DNA from: Diphasiastrum complanatum
Lineage: Eukaryota; Streptophyta; Lycopodiopsida; Lycopodiales; Lycopodiaceae
DNA length: 64,000 nucleotides
Reading direction: 5' to 3'
Assembly (NCBI GenBank): GCA_029204225.1
Contig: CM055099.1
Span: 44,418,145 to 44,482,144, forward strand
Part shown: positions 34,326 through 48,549 of the stretch, in pieces
Numbering within the stretch: the first letter of the stretch is position 1
Layout of the letters: every line of letters starts with the position of its first letter
Translations under genes and position numbers: made by a program
The notes under the pieces: generated by a model
Seen by the model: the letters and a program-made list of their open reading frames with translations, nothing else
Told to the model about the DNA's origin: nothing
Database searches by the model: none

Positions 34326-35186
34326 AAAGTATGGTGATGGTATTCAATCTAAAATTGTTGAAGATCAAACCCATCATCAAGATCTCAAGTTGTTCTGTAA
34401 TGTCTTCTTGACACTTCTCCTTAGAAGGAGTTGGCATGGTGTTTCCCTTGTCCAATTTCTCTTTTTCTTTGTAGTCCTCTTTAAATTCACTAATAGAATG
34501 GGTAGAATATGTCTTTAAAGATCCATATAATGTAGTGTCAAAGGTAGAAATGTCAACGCCCTTCAATGAATTTGAAGGGTGTTTCTTCTTTCTTCTTGAA
34601 ATTTTTTTTGCAAGTTTTTTATTCAACCTTGACCTAAAAAGCCTTCTCAAAAATTTTGTCAAAGGATTTGTGGCTCACGAACCCTACATGGCAGCTTGGA
34701 CATGTCATTTCACAAATTCTTGGTGATCTTGGTATGATTGAGTGGCTCCTTCAATCGCTTACACAATACCTTGTATTGTTGGAAATTGTTCAAGTCATAG
34801 TTTTCTTTCCTTTGTTCACTTAGAATAAAACACATAGTTTACAAAAAAATGATTAAACGATAAACTCTGTTATTTTGTGTGTATATATATACATACGGTC
34901 TGAATAAGCATTATTAGAATCAAAATCATTAGAGAGAGTGAGAGCAATCTAAGACAATAGAGAGATTGAATTATCTATTAGTTGTATCTCCGATCAACTA
35001 AAGAAGCATGGTAGGATCATAGCGCTCATCGCACAACTACTGTGAACCTCATCCATCATAGGAATCCCTTCATGATTTGATCATTGTATTGCAATAGCTT
35101 GGTCTAAAAACTATCAAGTCCCCATGGTCTCCAATCGTACTATCTCCAAATCTGCATGTACCGCTTACAAACTTTGGAGTCTACCT
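34326..35186. other. Intergenic, no gene recognised
   Basis: A minus-strand frame at 34662-34267 (131 codons, Lys-rich, overlapping the integrase fragment) has no resemblance to a family and is probably chance or antisense copia DNA. Confidence 0.45.
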
Positions 35187-35758
35187 TTAGTGAACTTTCT
35201 TGCTCCCATACAAGTTGAACTCTAGATTGTGCTTGCACATCTTACTGACAAAGAGGTCTAGACCTGTAAACTTGCTGCTTTGAACAAAAATTTTGCCCTT
35301 GAAACACCCATTACCTTTGACAGTATTATAGACATGAATCAATTTGAGCCATCCTAGTGCCCTTCTGAGCAAACATGGGCTCGAGTATGTGGACATTTTG
35401 ATACCGGTTTCAATAGAATGAATGTACACCAAGCCAAAATTTGGCACTAGAAATGACCCTTCTTTAAATGCAGATGTGGTGATAAGTGTAGGAACAATTC
35501 TTCCATTACTTGGTTCGATCATGTTGTTTACAATCTGAGTAAATTTTTCCCTGGTGCTTCTTTTCAAAATCAAATGAATGCCTTCTTTCTATGGCTACAC
35601 AAGCCAGCTAGAGATGTCGTCAAATCACACTTGACCTTCTTGTTTATACGCCAACACATGATTGATGCATCCATAGAGCTTGCTGCAAACCCTTCTGCCA
35701 AACTCCTTGCAAACCTGGGCGATGCCGACAATATTAGAGAAATTGAATGACTTCTCAA
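35187..35758 (-). other. Possible degraded ORF, unrecognised
   Basis: Two adjoining minus-strand frames (35758-35570 and 35573-35187, overlapping by 4 bases) read as ordinary protein sequence: 62 then 128 codons with mixed composition. They could be one gene with a frameshift at 35570. I do not recognise a family, see no zinc or catalytic motif and no introns, and nearby sequence is transposon-rich. A transposon-derived fragment is the likeliest explanation, without direct support. Confidence 0.25.
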
Positions 35759-36040
35759 GAGGCCTAGCTATTCTACACTTCAAGACAAGTTCTTTCAAAA
35801 TTCTAATAAAAGGACGGGCTCATTCAACCTCAACAGTCCAAGTTCTGTCGTTTTTTATCAAGGAATGGGTAAAAGAAATAAATTCACAGGATACAAAGGA
35901 AAAGAGGGGCCAGACAATGGTACAAAGAGCGATTTGTCGATTAAAAAAAAGAATTTCAACAGGGATTGACTGGCTCACAAGACGACGAAGTTTTGGATAG
36001 AAGAAAAATTGTCAAGTACGATAGGTACAAGTATATAATG

Positions 36041-36054
36041 GCATGGATTTGCCC
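36041..36054. repeat. Isolated hairpin motif GGCATGGATTTGCC
   Basis: Same motif class as the array at 45363-45801. The flanking 36030-36360 also shares CATGGATAACAACT and TGGCCTATCA with 45955-46100, so this is a diverged copy of that repeat. Confidence 0.6.
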
Positions 36055-36900
36055 CTATACTTATGTACTAATCCAAGCTACTCCTTGTTTGCTATTTGCA
36101 ATCCATTTAGTACAGCTAGATTTCAATACATAATGAATGATTGAGTATAAAGATAAGAACCAATACCAATATACTGAATAGAATTGCAAAAGTCATGATA
36201 CAGTGAGGGTATGGTTTGGCCTATCATTATAAGCAATATTTAGTCGTGTCAAGTTGGTGAACTTATTTTGTACATGGATAACAACTGACATTAAGCGTTG
36301 ACACATGACTTCCTCATTATGCTAACTTGCACGGTTTTGTGTGGTGGTTAAACATTTGTTATTTTTTAGCTAAACATACATAGTAAGTCATTAAACATAA
36401 TATGTTATTAGAAATTAGTGGTTAGACTCTTCACTTTTATAAATACATAGATTCAATTACGTAGGGACAACTACTCTTCTAGTGGCAACCCCATGACATA
36501 TGCACTACAATGATTGAAGATCATTGCAAGTTTTGATATTCATTCCTATATGAATATGATACTTCCACTATCAATTAGTTAAGGGGACAAAATTATCAAA
36601 TAAGGTTGTCGTTTAAAGTTGCATAGTGTTGAGGAGAAAAGTTTCATAGTGCTAGATTAGAACTTCTTATTTTTTCTTCGAAAAAGGAGAAGAAGAGTAT
36701 AACTTTAGCAAGCACAATATACATGCATGTTCAAAGAATACATGATTGACATGTATAAGCTTTTCTCTTCATACGAACTACCATGTCACTAGTTACTATG
36801 AAGGAAGGGGAGCTATGATTGTAAAGAGGATACTTAAGGCACAACAGTGCGAAGAACAATGTATAAGTCATCCTTACACATTGAACAACCCCATAATGTT
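36055..36900. other. Repeat-related and intergenic DNA, no gene
   Basis: The first ~300 bp is a diverged copy of the 45.9-46.1 kb repeat. The rest shows nothing I recognise. Confidence 0.4.
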
Positions 36901-37045
36901 GGGGTGGGACCTACTCAGGAATAATTTACTTGAGAAAAAGGTGCTCTCCAACTAGGCCTCCTTACAAAACATTCACTTGAAGTAAGGCTTGAACCCATGA
37001 TCTTCCATCATCACAATACTACATCTTGTTACCACTTTATCCACC
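36901..37045 (-). repeat. SINE-like sequence with A and B boxes
   Basis: On the minus strand ATAAAGTGGTAACAAG (37040-37025) resembles an A box. After ~28 nt comes GGGTTCAAGCC (36996-36986), an excellent B box. Spacing fits a tRNA-derived polymerase III promoter. Downstream DNA has no tRNA fold I can see, so a SINE is more likely than a tRNA gene. Confidence 0.45.
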
Positions 37046-38609
37046 CCACCATAGCCCACCCCACCCACCACCATAGCCCACAAATTATTACACAGATGAT
37101 TTCCTTGTATTTGAGACAAGGGACAACCTATAATAGTTTGGCCACTTTCTTAAGACTTCTTTGTATTGGTTCATGAAGGCCCCACAATAAAACTAAACAC
37201 GGGCTTCTAGACTATCCCCAATCAATGTATAGAGACCTAAAATTTCTCTCAATATGAGTTGTACTCTTTGCCAAGATGCTAATTCAATTACCTATGCTAT
37301 TTACAATAGGTACACTTCACATCTCATGGTAAGTCCAAACCAAAAATGGGCACAAGCGTCCAAATGTCCACCTGGGTAATAGCCAAGATTTTAGCTTGTG
37401 CATGCATGTGCAAAATATAAACTTAATTGATGTAGATGAATACTTTATAATTGCAAAAGAAAACTACACATTAGTCTCCACTTGTATAGAGCTTCTTCTC
37501 TTTTCTTTCTTTTTTTCTCTTGCACTAAAATGAATAACAAAGGAGCATAAGCTTTTTGGTTTCATAAAGCCCATTAGCTTCACAAAGATTAACCAACAAC
37601 ACTCCTCACTTTCTCTACTCAAATGCTAGCTCTCTCTTGAAAGAATAAGAGTTATGCGCATCTATTTCAAGATAGAATTTGAAGATGTATATTAACCAGT
37701 TTAATATGTAAACAAAAATTCAGACTATTTGCATATAGTTTTTCTTTTATTTTCCACTTCTTCAACACAAAAACTATTCCATTACCTTTGCTTTACCTCA
37801 TAACTATGCCTTCAAGAAAGTGTCTTCCATTTCGTGTAATTTTCTAGGACCAATTTTTTTTCTAATTCAATTCACTACATATGCAAGAATTTCACTTCGC
37901 ATGATCTTGTCCTTCCATTTTAGGCATTCGTTGACAATTGTTTCCATTTTTTGTTAACCACTTTTTACAAATAGACTTTTTGTACGTGAGTTGCATCTCC
38001 ATTTCATTTATAGCTTCTAACAAATTTTCTAGAGGAATACTAGGCACTAAAAATATAACAATATCTAATGGACTAGATGAAGAATATCTATTTTCCAAGT
38101 TAATGACAAACAACAATAACAATGACAACCTCTTCTTTCACTTCTCCTTTAAGCCTCTCTTGCAAAGTATGAAACTTTCTCACTGGCAATTAACCTTGAT
38201 TAACAAGATAAATTTGTTCTTATCTATCACAAAGCTAGCAAAAACAACAAACCACAAAAAAGTTCTCCAATCAATAACAATGTTAATCAGGTTATGAATA
38301 TTTCTCTTTAGATTGAATTTGTAGACTATAACACAAGCAAAAAGTTGTTTTTGGTCAAGAACCTTCTATACTTTGTTTCATCCACTTTGTGAAAGGTAGC
38401 ATTAGTGCCAACAGCCATCAGTCATTAGTGCTGTTTGATGAGACCATCCTAGTACTTCTCATCTTAAATGCCTCATGGATATGTTTTTCTCTCCACATGG
38501 ATGTTTGATTCCTCAACATCATTTGGAGGTAATAGAAATAGTCTTTTAAAAAAAAAACTGAAACTATCCTCTTCCAATCCTTGTACCTATACTTGATTCA
38601 AATGCAGCT
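37046..38609. other. Intergenic, no gene recognised
   Basis: A/T-rich. 37035-37085 has a short ACC/CCACC-rich patch. Frames at 37892-38297 on both strands are low-complexity. Confidence 0.5.
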
Positions 38610-38830
38610 CACACCTTACAGGAAGCTGATAGGTTCGCTGATGTACCTTGCAGACAACACACGCCCTGACATTGCTAATGCAGTGTTCAGGATGAGCTAC
38701 TTCTGCACGAATCCAGGCTCAACACATTGGAAGATTGCAAAATGAATTTTGCAATATCTTCAATTAACGAGAGATTATGGCTTGTGTTATTGTCGTGATG
38801 CATGTTTCAGCTCTTTTCAATACCCATATA
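38610..38830 (+). pseudogene. Copia RT C-terminal fragment
   Basis: One frame reads PYRKLIGSLMYLADNTRPDIANAV, then HWKIAK, a stop at 38742-38744, and ILQYLQLTRDYGLCY. This is the segment between RT and RNase H of copia polyproteins. It is an isolated piece, more diverged from the other copia copies here than they are from each other (TRPDIANAV versus TRPDLSYCV). Confidence 0.8.
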
Positions 38831-38870
38831 GCACTTATAATAATCTTGAACTAATTGTAGGAAGAAAACA

Positions 38871-38979
<109 letters not shown>

Positions 38980-39275
38980 ATTCTATTTATCTTTTTCCTT
39001 TCTAAAGAGAGTAGCTGCAAAAAAATGTACATGCAACTTTCACCTTGCGATATTATATAGACAAAAATTGGTCTTCTTCTTCAATCAGTTTTTTGATGTC
39101 TATCTTTTCATCTTTGGATTGAAACAAAAATGCTTCCAATAGACCATCAAATTATAGTCTACAATCTACATGTATTTAAAATTATTATTTCACAACATCA
39201 ATTGATGCATGCTACCCTCTTGCTTTCCCCAAAATAGAAATTTTAGTCCCTAAGCTATACAAATCATCAATGTAA

Positions 39276-39976
39276 TGTGAAAGTACTGTACTTTAGGACC
39301 ATAAATGGATCTACAAAAGATCCACAAGAGTGATTGGATGCTTGCTTAACAATCTATCAAAAAACTAGACACAAAAAAGTTGATCTAGGTTGGCAATTTG
39401 ACAAACAACAAGCATTAACAATCAAAAGCATTGATAAACATTGAAATCCGAGCCCACACGTGTGTACTACAGGCTGTAGTACGGCCTTCAACCTGAGAAA
39501 CAAGTAGAAATTGATTTGGTTTCATTTGGATCACAAAAACTCAATGTACATAGTGAACTAGCTTGAGATTGCCAATGAGCTCCAAAAATTTTCTATCTTC
39601 TCACTATGGAGAGAGGGAATACATAGCAGATTCGACTTCCTTCTTGAAGTTAGGTGGATTTCCAGCATGTAATAAGGAAGTTAACTCACTCTCCTTGACC
39701 TAAAATGAAACCCTAGTCTATTTCCTAGAGTTATGCTTGGTAGGTAGCTAGTTGGTCAAATTTTCACCTTAAACTTAGGTGTAGGTCCTATAAAGTAGGG
39801 ATGACCACCAAATAGACATGACCAACTCTCTTGACTTGACCTAACCTACATTAGGATGGGTTTCCCATGTGGCATCATGGCCTCACATGTGTGGGACCCA
39901 CTTGTGTACACAATTTACACTATTCTACATGGTTTTTGATCAAGCTAGATTTGCCAATTTTTGGCAATTCTCCACA
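39276..39976 (-). mobile_element. Solo LTR of the 701-bp copia family
   Basis: The third copy of the LTR seen at 191-891 and 3967-4667, with identical length and TG...CA ends. It is flanked by a perfect 5-bp duplication TGTAA (39271-39275 and 39977-39981) and no internal DNA, the product of recombination between the two LTRs of one insertion. It keeps an intact CACACGTGTG (39455-39464) where the other copies read CACATGTGTG. Orientation is assigned from the complete element. Confidence 0.95.
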
Positions 39977-39981
39977 TGTAA

Positions 39982-40579
39982 CCACTCCTTCAACATGTTA
40001 GCTAATAGAACATCATAGGAGAAATGATAGGTTTGAGAATTAGAAACCTAGCTAGAAATGTAAGGTCTTTTATGGGCCTTTTATGTTAGTTTTTGCTACA
40101 ACTACCCCAATTGTTCTTGATTAGAGATGGATACATATATTTTCATAAGAAGTCATAGATTCTTCAATATGGTGCCATGTTGTGACAATTGCATACCTAT
40201 TCAGAGTAAGCCATGGTGGGGGGGCTTTATGAGAAACATAGAGCAAAATGGATTTTACTTCATTCAATGTAGATCTAGTGACATGGAAAAAACTACTGAT
40301 GATTGTAAAAAGTAGCTTGGAATCTGCTTCCTACCAAAGGGAAAATATCACCTACGTACATTCTAATTTGTCAAATATCAAATTGAATATGTCATTTTTT
40401 ATTATTGCCCTTCCAATCAAGATTTTGGAATTTCTTGTAGTTACCAAATTCGTTTAGAAACCTCTCAGCCAAGCTAATTCATTTCAATGGTTGACCTATG
40501 CTACACTGACTTCTCCTAGTAGATCTTGGAAGCTGGAATTCTACAAAACCTTTTCATTATCTAAAGGCCATTGTAGATA
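39982..40579. other. Intergenic, no gene recognised
   Basis: Nothing recognisable; it may extend the repeat at 40580-42460. Confidence 0.4.
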
Positions 40580-42460
40580 TTTCATTTTTGCTCATTAACA
40601 ATGTATATGTGTCGTCAACAAGAATTTGATGAGTGGTTTATCTCCCTTTCATTTGAATCCCCTTCAATAATGTCTCTTGGAACCACCATCTCAAAATGAA
40701 GCATCAAAGGTCTACATGCAAGCGCATAAAGGAGTGACAAAGGACAAGCATAATGTACTTTGCTTTTCATAGGCATGATTACACTTTCCTTTCCACTTGT
40801 TTACATGATTATATATCATGATTTTCGCAAAAATATTTTGGTATACCAAGACCATTCACAATCCCTTAACAAGTAGGTTTTGTGATCACCTATCAAATCC
40901 AACTTCAAAGTCTCTATAGGCTCTCTTCTAAATAATGCTACACCCAATACTATCCTTGCATTCAACATATTCTCAAAATTATCTGATGTAAAAACCCCTC
41001 TTTTTAGGCTCGAACAACAACAATTTTTTTTCTAAGAACATCTAGTTCAACTGACTTTCATATTTACCTTTCACTTCTCATGTACATACTTAAATCCACA
41101 CCTACACACTATCAAACATCCACAACTACACACTATCTTACCTACCAAACATCCTACCTATTCTTCGTAGGTCACATCTATCCTCTATCTAGATACCATG
41201 GTATAGAGGATTCAAGTCACAATATATTTGTCAAAAGTTTGTTGTAACATTACTTTATCAAAGCACTAGAATGTTCTTAAATTTTGTTGTATAGACTATA
41301 TACATAAATCGTTCAAGAAGATATTTTGAGAAAGGTGGCAAAATCTCTGTTTATGTGTGTCTTCAAACTAGATTGTTAAAAAGCTCCTTTTCTCTTTTTT
41401 AAACTTGGACTTTGAGGTGTATAAGAAATCTTTTCTTGCATCATCATGATCTTGTGCCTATCAAATTTTACTTGTTTTAAGGATATGGTCAGGCACTCTA
41501 GATCATGCATCCTAGTTTTTTAAAAAGGTTAGTTTCCATTGGTTTTTATGAAAAATATGCACCAAAGATATATGATGATGTTTGATTCGATATATATAAA
41601 TTATGTGAAAGCTAGTGGTTATGAATTATGACATTGATTTTTCTTCACTTTTTGAGAATGTTGTATATCCTATGAAATGAAGATTGCATCACTTCCGCTC
41701 TTTCCCCACCTCCCAAAGAAAGAAAAGGAAAACAAATGTGAAATTCATAAAAATGAGTTTTTCAAGCATGACATTGAATTGACATAATGACAACATGAAC
41801 TATAATCATGACCTGCCATGTGCTTATGTGGTACATAAAAGTTCAATAAGCATGGGTCAACACTTGAAAATGCAACTAGAAAACTTACATCATAAACGAT
41901 TAAGTATTTTGAAATGAATTGCATATCACCATAGAAACCTAGTAAAGATTACTCCTCCTTTGAGGTGGTCTAATGATATCAAATCCTTAAGAAGCCATTT
42001 ATAGGACAAGAAGCTTGATGTTATATTTTTTAACTCTAAAAAGTACATAGAAACTGTCAACATAGTGCTTTGAGCACTACAATTTTTATAAATATCAAGG
42101 AGAAATTTCAACCTTCCAACTTGTCTACATCATGTGGTAACTAAAATAAATAGTTATGTTGCACTTTGGGTTCTACTTTTAAGAATGTGCATTCCTTTGG
42201 AATTTTCCAAGCTCAACCCTACCTATAATAAATATGCTAGCTCTCGATTAAATTATTCAAAAAACATAAACTCTAGTTGTAAAAGCAAGGTTGCAAATGA
42301 TTTTTGAACTTTTATGAATAACTATAGTAATCACCAAAATGGGCTTGCAATATTTGAATTTTAGATGTCCATTATACATGAAAAGAGTTACTGCCATAGT
42401 TTTATAAAGCTCATAATTTTTATAGACACAAACATAAATTTCAATTGAAATCAAAGGTTA
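40580..42460 (-). repeat. Unclassified dispersed repeat, copy 2 (inverted relative to 15180-16960)
   Basis: The reverse complement aligns in order with 15180-16960. Landmarks include CATAGTGCTTTGAGCACTAC (42060), AAGAAGCCATTTATAGGACA (41990), CATAGAAACCTAGTAAAG (41930) and GTTTGTTGTAACATTACTTT (41239). Both copies are indel-ridden, with no open frame over 70 codons in common. Confidence 0.8.
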
Positions 42461-43327
42461 ATTTTATTTTCCTACTCTTATTCAATCACATAATAATCAA
42501 CTTCATGTTACAACAAGATTTAGCCGCTCTCAAAGTGCATCTTAGTTTCGCCTTTTTGAATCTATGAATGATGTTAATGTGTACAAAAGATAGAATATTA
42601 GTTGTAAGTACATTAAGATGTCTTCTTTCAATACAGGAGAAAAACAAATAGTGACTCTAAAACGATGGTAGAAAGACTTCACAACAAAGGATAAGCCTTG
42701 AGAATGATGGAGAAAGTGACTTGGATCGTAGAACCTACATTTTGAAAAAAAAATTCACCTACACTAAAGTAGTAGCCCTACAAGACTCATCTCCCAAAGA
42801 GGATTCAAAAAACTCCTTTTTTTCTCTACCATTTGTTGATATAAGTCCAATAGGACATAGTGTCAATCCCCTTTTTTTTTCATCTATTTTTATTCTCTCA
42901 ACCATCATAGTTAGCTCTTTCCTTCACTTCGTTGTGACACTACCCCCTCCTCTGCAATTTCATGCCCTTTATCAATCTTTTCATTCTAGCTACTCATCTC
43001 CACTACATAATTCTCCTCTTCTATTGCCTTTTACCATCTCTATTAGTGGTAGCTTGATGCTTTTTCTACATCATTCTCATCTACTACTTGTCCCTCTCTC
43101 TTTTCCTACTAGCTCTACTCAATCTCACTCACTCTATGTCCATTCTGCTCTAGATCACCATGGTCAACAAACTTATAACATGGTTTGGTCAATGCAAGGC
43201 TTGTCATATGAGCAAGGACACCATTTCACTTTGAGACAAGAGGGCAACCATAAGAAAATCAACCTCTACAATCATACTACTTTAGCAAGGAACACAATGT
43301 GGAAATCAAATGATTATCATAACCATA
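42461..43327. other. Possible internal DNA of a minus-strand copia element
   Basis: It lies downstream (minus strand) of a primer-binding-site-like sequence. The plus-strand 207-codon frame 42721-43344 is Ser/Leu/His-rich, runs across the primer site and has no family resemblance, so I treat it as spurious. Confidence 0.35.
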
Positions 43328-43339
43328 GCTCTAATACCA
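43328..43339 (-). other. Primer-binding-site-like sequence
   Basis: The minus strand reads TGGTATTAGAGC, one base from the tRNA-Met primer site, directly after an LTR-like terminus CTACA. The LTR above it is cut short by copia integrase sequence from ~43420. Confidence 0.55.
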
Positions 43340-43419
43340 TGTAGAAAAATGGTGATGTTGTGGTGAGTTGAATGCAGTACAATAGAAATCATAGGTTCAC
43401 AAACAGATTGAAAAATTGA

Positions 43420-43740
43420 TACCCGATTCTATAAGATTAGATATAACATCCAACTTCTTCCTTGTTTCATCAAGTATATAGATGAAGGCTTTTCATCCCA
43501 ACACATTCAAACCAAGTACCTTAGGTTTGACACCTATGAAAGCCTCATATGGTATTCCTTGGAAATTGAAATTGAAGGACTTTGATTTTGAAGAAAATTT
43601 CCAACGTTGCATGCCTCCCCTGAAAAAGAATATGTTCATAAACTTTGGCATAGAATGTGCACTCTTGACATGTTCTTGTTCTTCTTTTCTACTACACCAT
43701 TGTGTTGTGGTGCATAGGATTGGGTGAACTACCTTTTGGT
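43420..43740 (-). pseudogene. Copia integrase C-terminal fragment
   Basis: The minus strand reads GIPYEAFIGVKPKVLGLNVLG, a stop, then KAFIYILDETRKKLDV (43560-43445). This matches the TPYEAF..KKP...FGC.A...ETRKKLD tail of copia integrase. It is broken by at least one stop and frameshift. It sits only ~80 bp from a truncated LTR end, so the element here is rearranged. Confidence 0.65.
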
Positions 43741-45362
43741 CTTCAAGCTTCCAATTGACAATGTCTTTGAATAGCTATTGACAATGTCTCATGAATGGTT
43801 CTTTGCTTTAAAATGCTCTGCCATACTATGCAAAAATTAACTGTAACACACGATGGTCAACACTTAGAAAATAAGGTCCTATACCCATACCACATTAGAC
43901 CTCTCTTGTTATTAAGGGTTTTTTTTTACCATTGATACCTACTTCTACTACAAGTTACACGCATTCCGAATTTTTTTAGGCTTAGCCACAACTTATGGAC
44001 ATGAGTAGTAGCTTCTCCCTCAAGCTACATTGTTACTTTCCAAGAAGCTTCAAGACCTACTACTATATATATGAGACAACTTAGTATGCATTTTCTAAAC
44101 TTAAACTGTGGAGATTGTTCACTACAAGGCTCCTCTTGTGACAACGATGAACTACAAGCACATTCTACGCTTAGTTTATATATCAATTCTGATTTTTTTG
44201 TCTACTAATGAAGTGCTCAAGATCATGGCTTGAATAAAAATTTGAACGTATTAATAAAAAAAAGCCTTCTTGGCTTGTTGTCCAACGATGGATTGTAGGG
44301 CCACTTCTACTCTAAAAATTTGTAGCTTTGTATGCTTGAAAGCTAGCGATGAAGTACATGCTTGTTCTGGCTCATAATATGGAAATGATTGCTTCTAGTC
44401 CAACGATGGACTATAGGGGACTGAATGCCATATTTGTTGATTGAAGTATGGTGTTTTCATCATGAAGTTTGGCTTTTAGCACTTGTTGTCCAGCGACGTA
44501 GGTAGCAAAAAGCCACTTGTAGTTGATGATATTATGACTTTTTCATTATGTTTGGCCGCCCTCTTGCTATCTAGACAATGACCCATTCCTTACTTACAAT
44601 GTGATGCTATCTCTTCCATAGGATTGAAGTACTTCTCCCGAGTAAAGCTTTGTCTTTCGGTAAAGTTGCAATACACTTGCCTTAAGTGTTTTTGTCTCTT
44701 TATTGATTGTAGCAATTCTTGTGTGAGGATCTACCCATTTTTCAATTCTTACCTACGACAAAATACCACAATTAGTTCGATTCAATTTTGAACCATATAT
44801 TGAAAAGAGTCAATACATGTATGTTATTTGACTATACCTTGAAGTATAAGGCAAACGTTATTACATAAGACTCTTGCTTTGATAGAAGAGGATGGGTATG
44901 CATTATGATTACAATTCAAAGTTAAGGATGCTTTATGGTATGTAAGGAGGGCATAATGTATTGCTTTTTCTTCAAAGAAAACACACATTTCATGGGAATA
45001 GCATGGCATCTTCTCAAGATAATACTTCAACAATCAACCAAGTATGCCTTTTTGAATGGATTCAGGTTACGCATAAGCCACATATGTTATGCATGCGTTT
45101 TGTGACAATCTAAATTCAAGAAGAGGATATATCCTTTTCTAGACTTAATTTGTTTGAATGATGGTTCTTTCTACACTATGGGTATGTTGATTTATTTATG
45201 GATTATCATAATACATACCTTACCATAAAATTACACTTTCAAACTTTGAAAATATAATTAGGTTTGCTTGATTATGACAAATCGTGAAAGTAATACCCAA
45301 TATCTTTTATAAGCATACATACCCAAATCCAAAATTAGGGTTTTCACTAAACGTTCTTAGAC
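43741..45362. other. Intergenic, no gene recognised
   Basis: 43900-44520 contains four loosely similar phrases of the type TCCAACGATGGA / GACAACGATGAA followed by CTA(C/T)A. No coding sequence is recognised. Confidence 0.4.
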
Positions 45363-45801
45363 AGCATGGACATGCATAGGATACGTAATTTTCACATAAG
45401 GATTAGTATGGCATGGATTTGCCCTAATACGTTAGTAAAAAATCTTCGCATTCTCTAATGAGTCATAAAATAAACCTATCCCTAACATAATCCGACCTAC
45501 CCTAGATTGACTTGGACATTCTTGGAAAGCATGGATATGCTCAGGATGCAATGTAGTGATACATAACCAGTTTTGCATAAGCAAATGGGCGTAAAGATTA
45601 GTATGGCACAGATGTGCCTTAATACCTACGTATTTGCATTAATCAACCATGATAATAAACTAGTTTACCTGTGTAGATGTCATCTTAGGTTTTTGGTGAG
45701 ATACGAATGGAAAGCATGGATATGCTTAGGAGTATGGACAATAGTGCAGGACTTGCCTTTCTAGACAAGGTTCACATGGGTTAGAATGGCATGAATTTGC
45801 C
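45363..45801. repeat. Array of six hairpin motifs in three A-B pairs
   Basis: Type A boxes (AGCA...TGCT) are at 45363-45376 (imperfect), 45528-45541 and 45713-45726. Type B boxes (GGCA...TGCC) are at 45410-45423, 45605-45618 and 45788-45801. They alternate A-B-A-B-A-B, with pair units about 165-185 bp apart and similar intervening text. Each box can form a 4-5 bp stem around a GGAT-like loop. Related copies occur at 36041 and 63664-63936. Confidence 0.85.
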
Positions 45802-46164
45802 CTAACACCAGACCTTTTAGCTATACTGAGATATATACGATTAAAACTTTACATACATTGTCTAAATACGATATGAAATGATATGGATCAATCCACCATA
45901 TCCCTGATTAGCATGGCATAACTCTGATCGGGTAATATTAGCGCTTGGCCTATCACTGAATAATTATCTGCTGATTGGGAAGAGTGGACTATGATTTATG
46001 ATTGCTACTTATGTTGTTAAGTAGTGTAGATTCTTTTGGACATGGATAACAACTAATGCTCAGCTATGGTACATGTCTTTCTCACTATAAGTGTTGTGGG
46101 ATGGTGGTAGGTAGCAGTTGGATGTCTTGAAAGTGGTTATGCTTTATGGTGCTTTTTTTAGTAC

Positions 46165-46174
46165 TATATATAAA
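46165..46174 (+). promoter_or_regulatory. Candidate TATA box downstream of the hairpin array
   Basis: TATATATAAA is about 365 bp after the last hairpin box. AATAAA follows at 46208 and a (CT)n tract starts ~90 bp downstream. This is the arrangement of an LTR U3-R region, although no LTR ends were found. Confidence 0.4.
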
Positions 46175-46257
46175 CTTTTCAATTTTATTTAACCTTGTTG
46201 GATTATGAATAAAGGTTTCAAAGGGTTCAGTCTTGCTTTGTCAAGAAGAACTATGTG

Positions 46258-46467
<210 letters not shown>

Positions 46468-46689
46468 GCCCGTGCACTATGTAAAGAAAAAAAGTAGGTG
46501 GCTTCCTTTGAATGAGCCACAATGCAGGAGGCAATGGTAGACTGCGTGACAACCACCTTGTTCGCAATCGATCTTGCAGTTTTATGTTAACATTCTAGTA
46601 GGCTATCTATCAATCATAATCACACTAACTGAATAATATTTAATCTCTATATGTTTAGTATGTGCATGAAATAAAGGATAGTTGGATGG

Positions 46690-47135
46690 CACTCTAGCTA
46701 TCACACTTGATCAAGGTAGGCCTCATCTAAAAATGAAATGTCTCTAAGCATCATGCATAACCAAATTGCTTCCTGCATAGTTGAGCATAATGCCTTCCTT
46801 ACTTCACTCATTCCAAAGAGTCTAAGCGTCTCATTCACATATTTTGTTTGAGTGAGTCCAATAAATCACCTTTTTGCTAGACTTCACTAGACCAAGGCAA
46901 TAATGGATCAACCCTAGGTTTATCATGTCAAAAATGAAGACAAATTCTTCTTTATTGCCTTGATGAGATTCTCATCATTACTAGTGATTATGAGATCATC
47001 AACATATACCACTATCAGGGTGATGCTAGAGTCACATGATCAAAGGAAGTGCATACCAAACCTTTAATCTGTTATAGTTGGCTGAAAGCATTTGCTCCCA
47101 TTATATCGTGACATACTTAATAATTTAGATTTTAG
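46690..47135 (-). pseudogene. Copia RT fragment with YVDD box
   Basis: The minus strand reads VVYVDDLIITSNDENLIKAIKKNLSSF (about 47015-46930), then after a frameshift GLIHYCLGLV and MSEVRKALC, and near the end AIWLCMMLRDI, an RNase H-like phrase. The YVDDLIITS box is the copia RT active site. It is a short, frame-shifted relic with no neighbouring LTR. Confidence 0.75.
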
Positions 47136-48276
<1,141 letters not shown>

Positions 48277-48549
48277 ACTTGAACTTTATTAGCATTAGTT
48301 CAAGTACATATTAGTCAAAATCCCAGTCTCATTGTGATATATTTCTATATTAGTTATAATGGAGACAACAATGGTTAATATCTTTTCTTTTGATAACAAA
48401 GAAAAAGCCTTGAAAATTTTAATCATGAGGTTATGCTTCTTGATAGAGTAGATTGTTCATGTCCTTCCTTGTGTCAAAAGTGAATCAAACATCAATAACG
48501 TATAGTCATCGTACTACCCTATTGAACATTCTTAGTCTTTACCATATCA

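Noticed and set aside
36981-37021. Possible tRNA gene on the minus strand with good B box
   Set aside because: A and B boxes are present but no acceptor stem pairing or anticodon arm could be drawn; a SINE is more likely.
42721-43344. 207-codon plus-strand ORF
   Set aside because: Low-complexity Ser/Leu/His composition, crosses a primer-binding-site-like sequence, no homology I recognise, and lies in transposon debris.
44160-44520. Recurrent TCCAACGATGGA-like phrases as a tandem array
   Set aside because: Only four loose matches with irregular spacing and no alignable flanks; too weak to call a repeat family.
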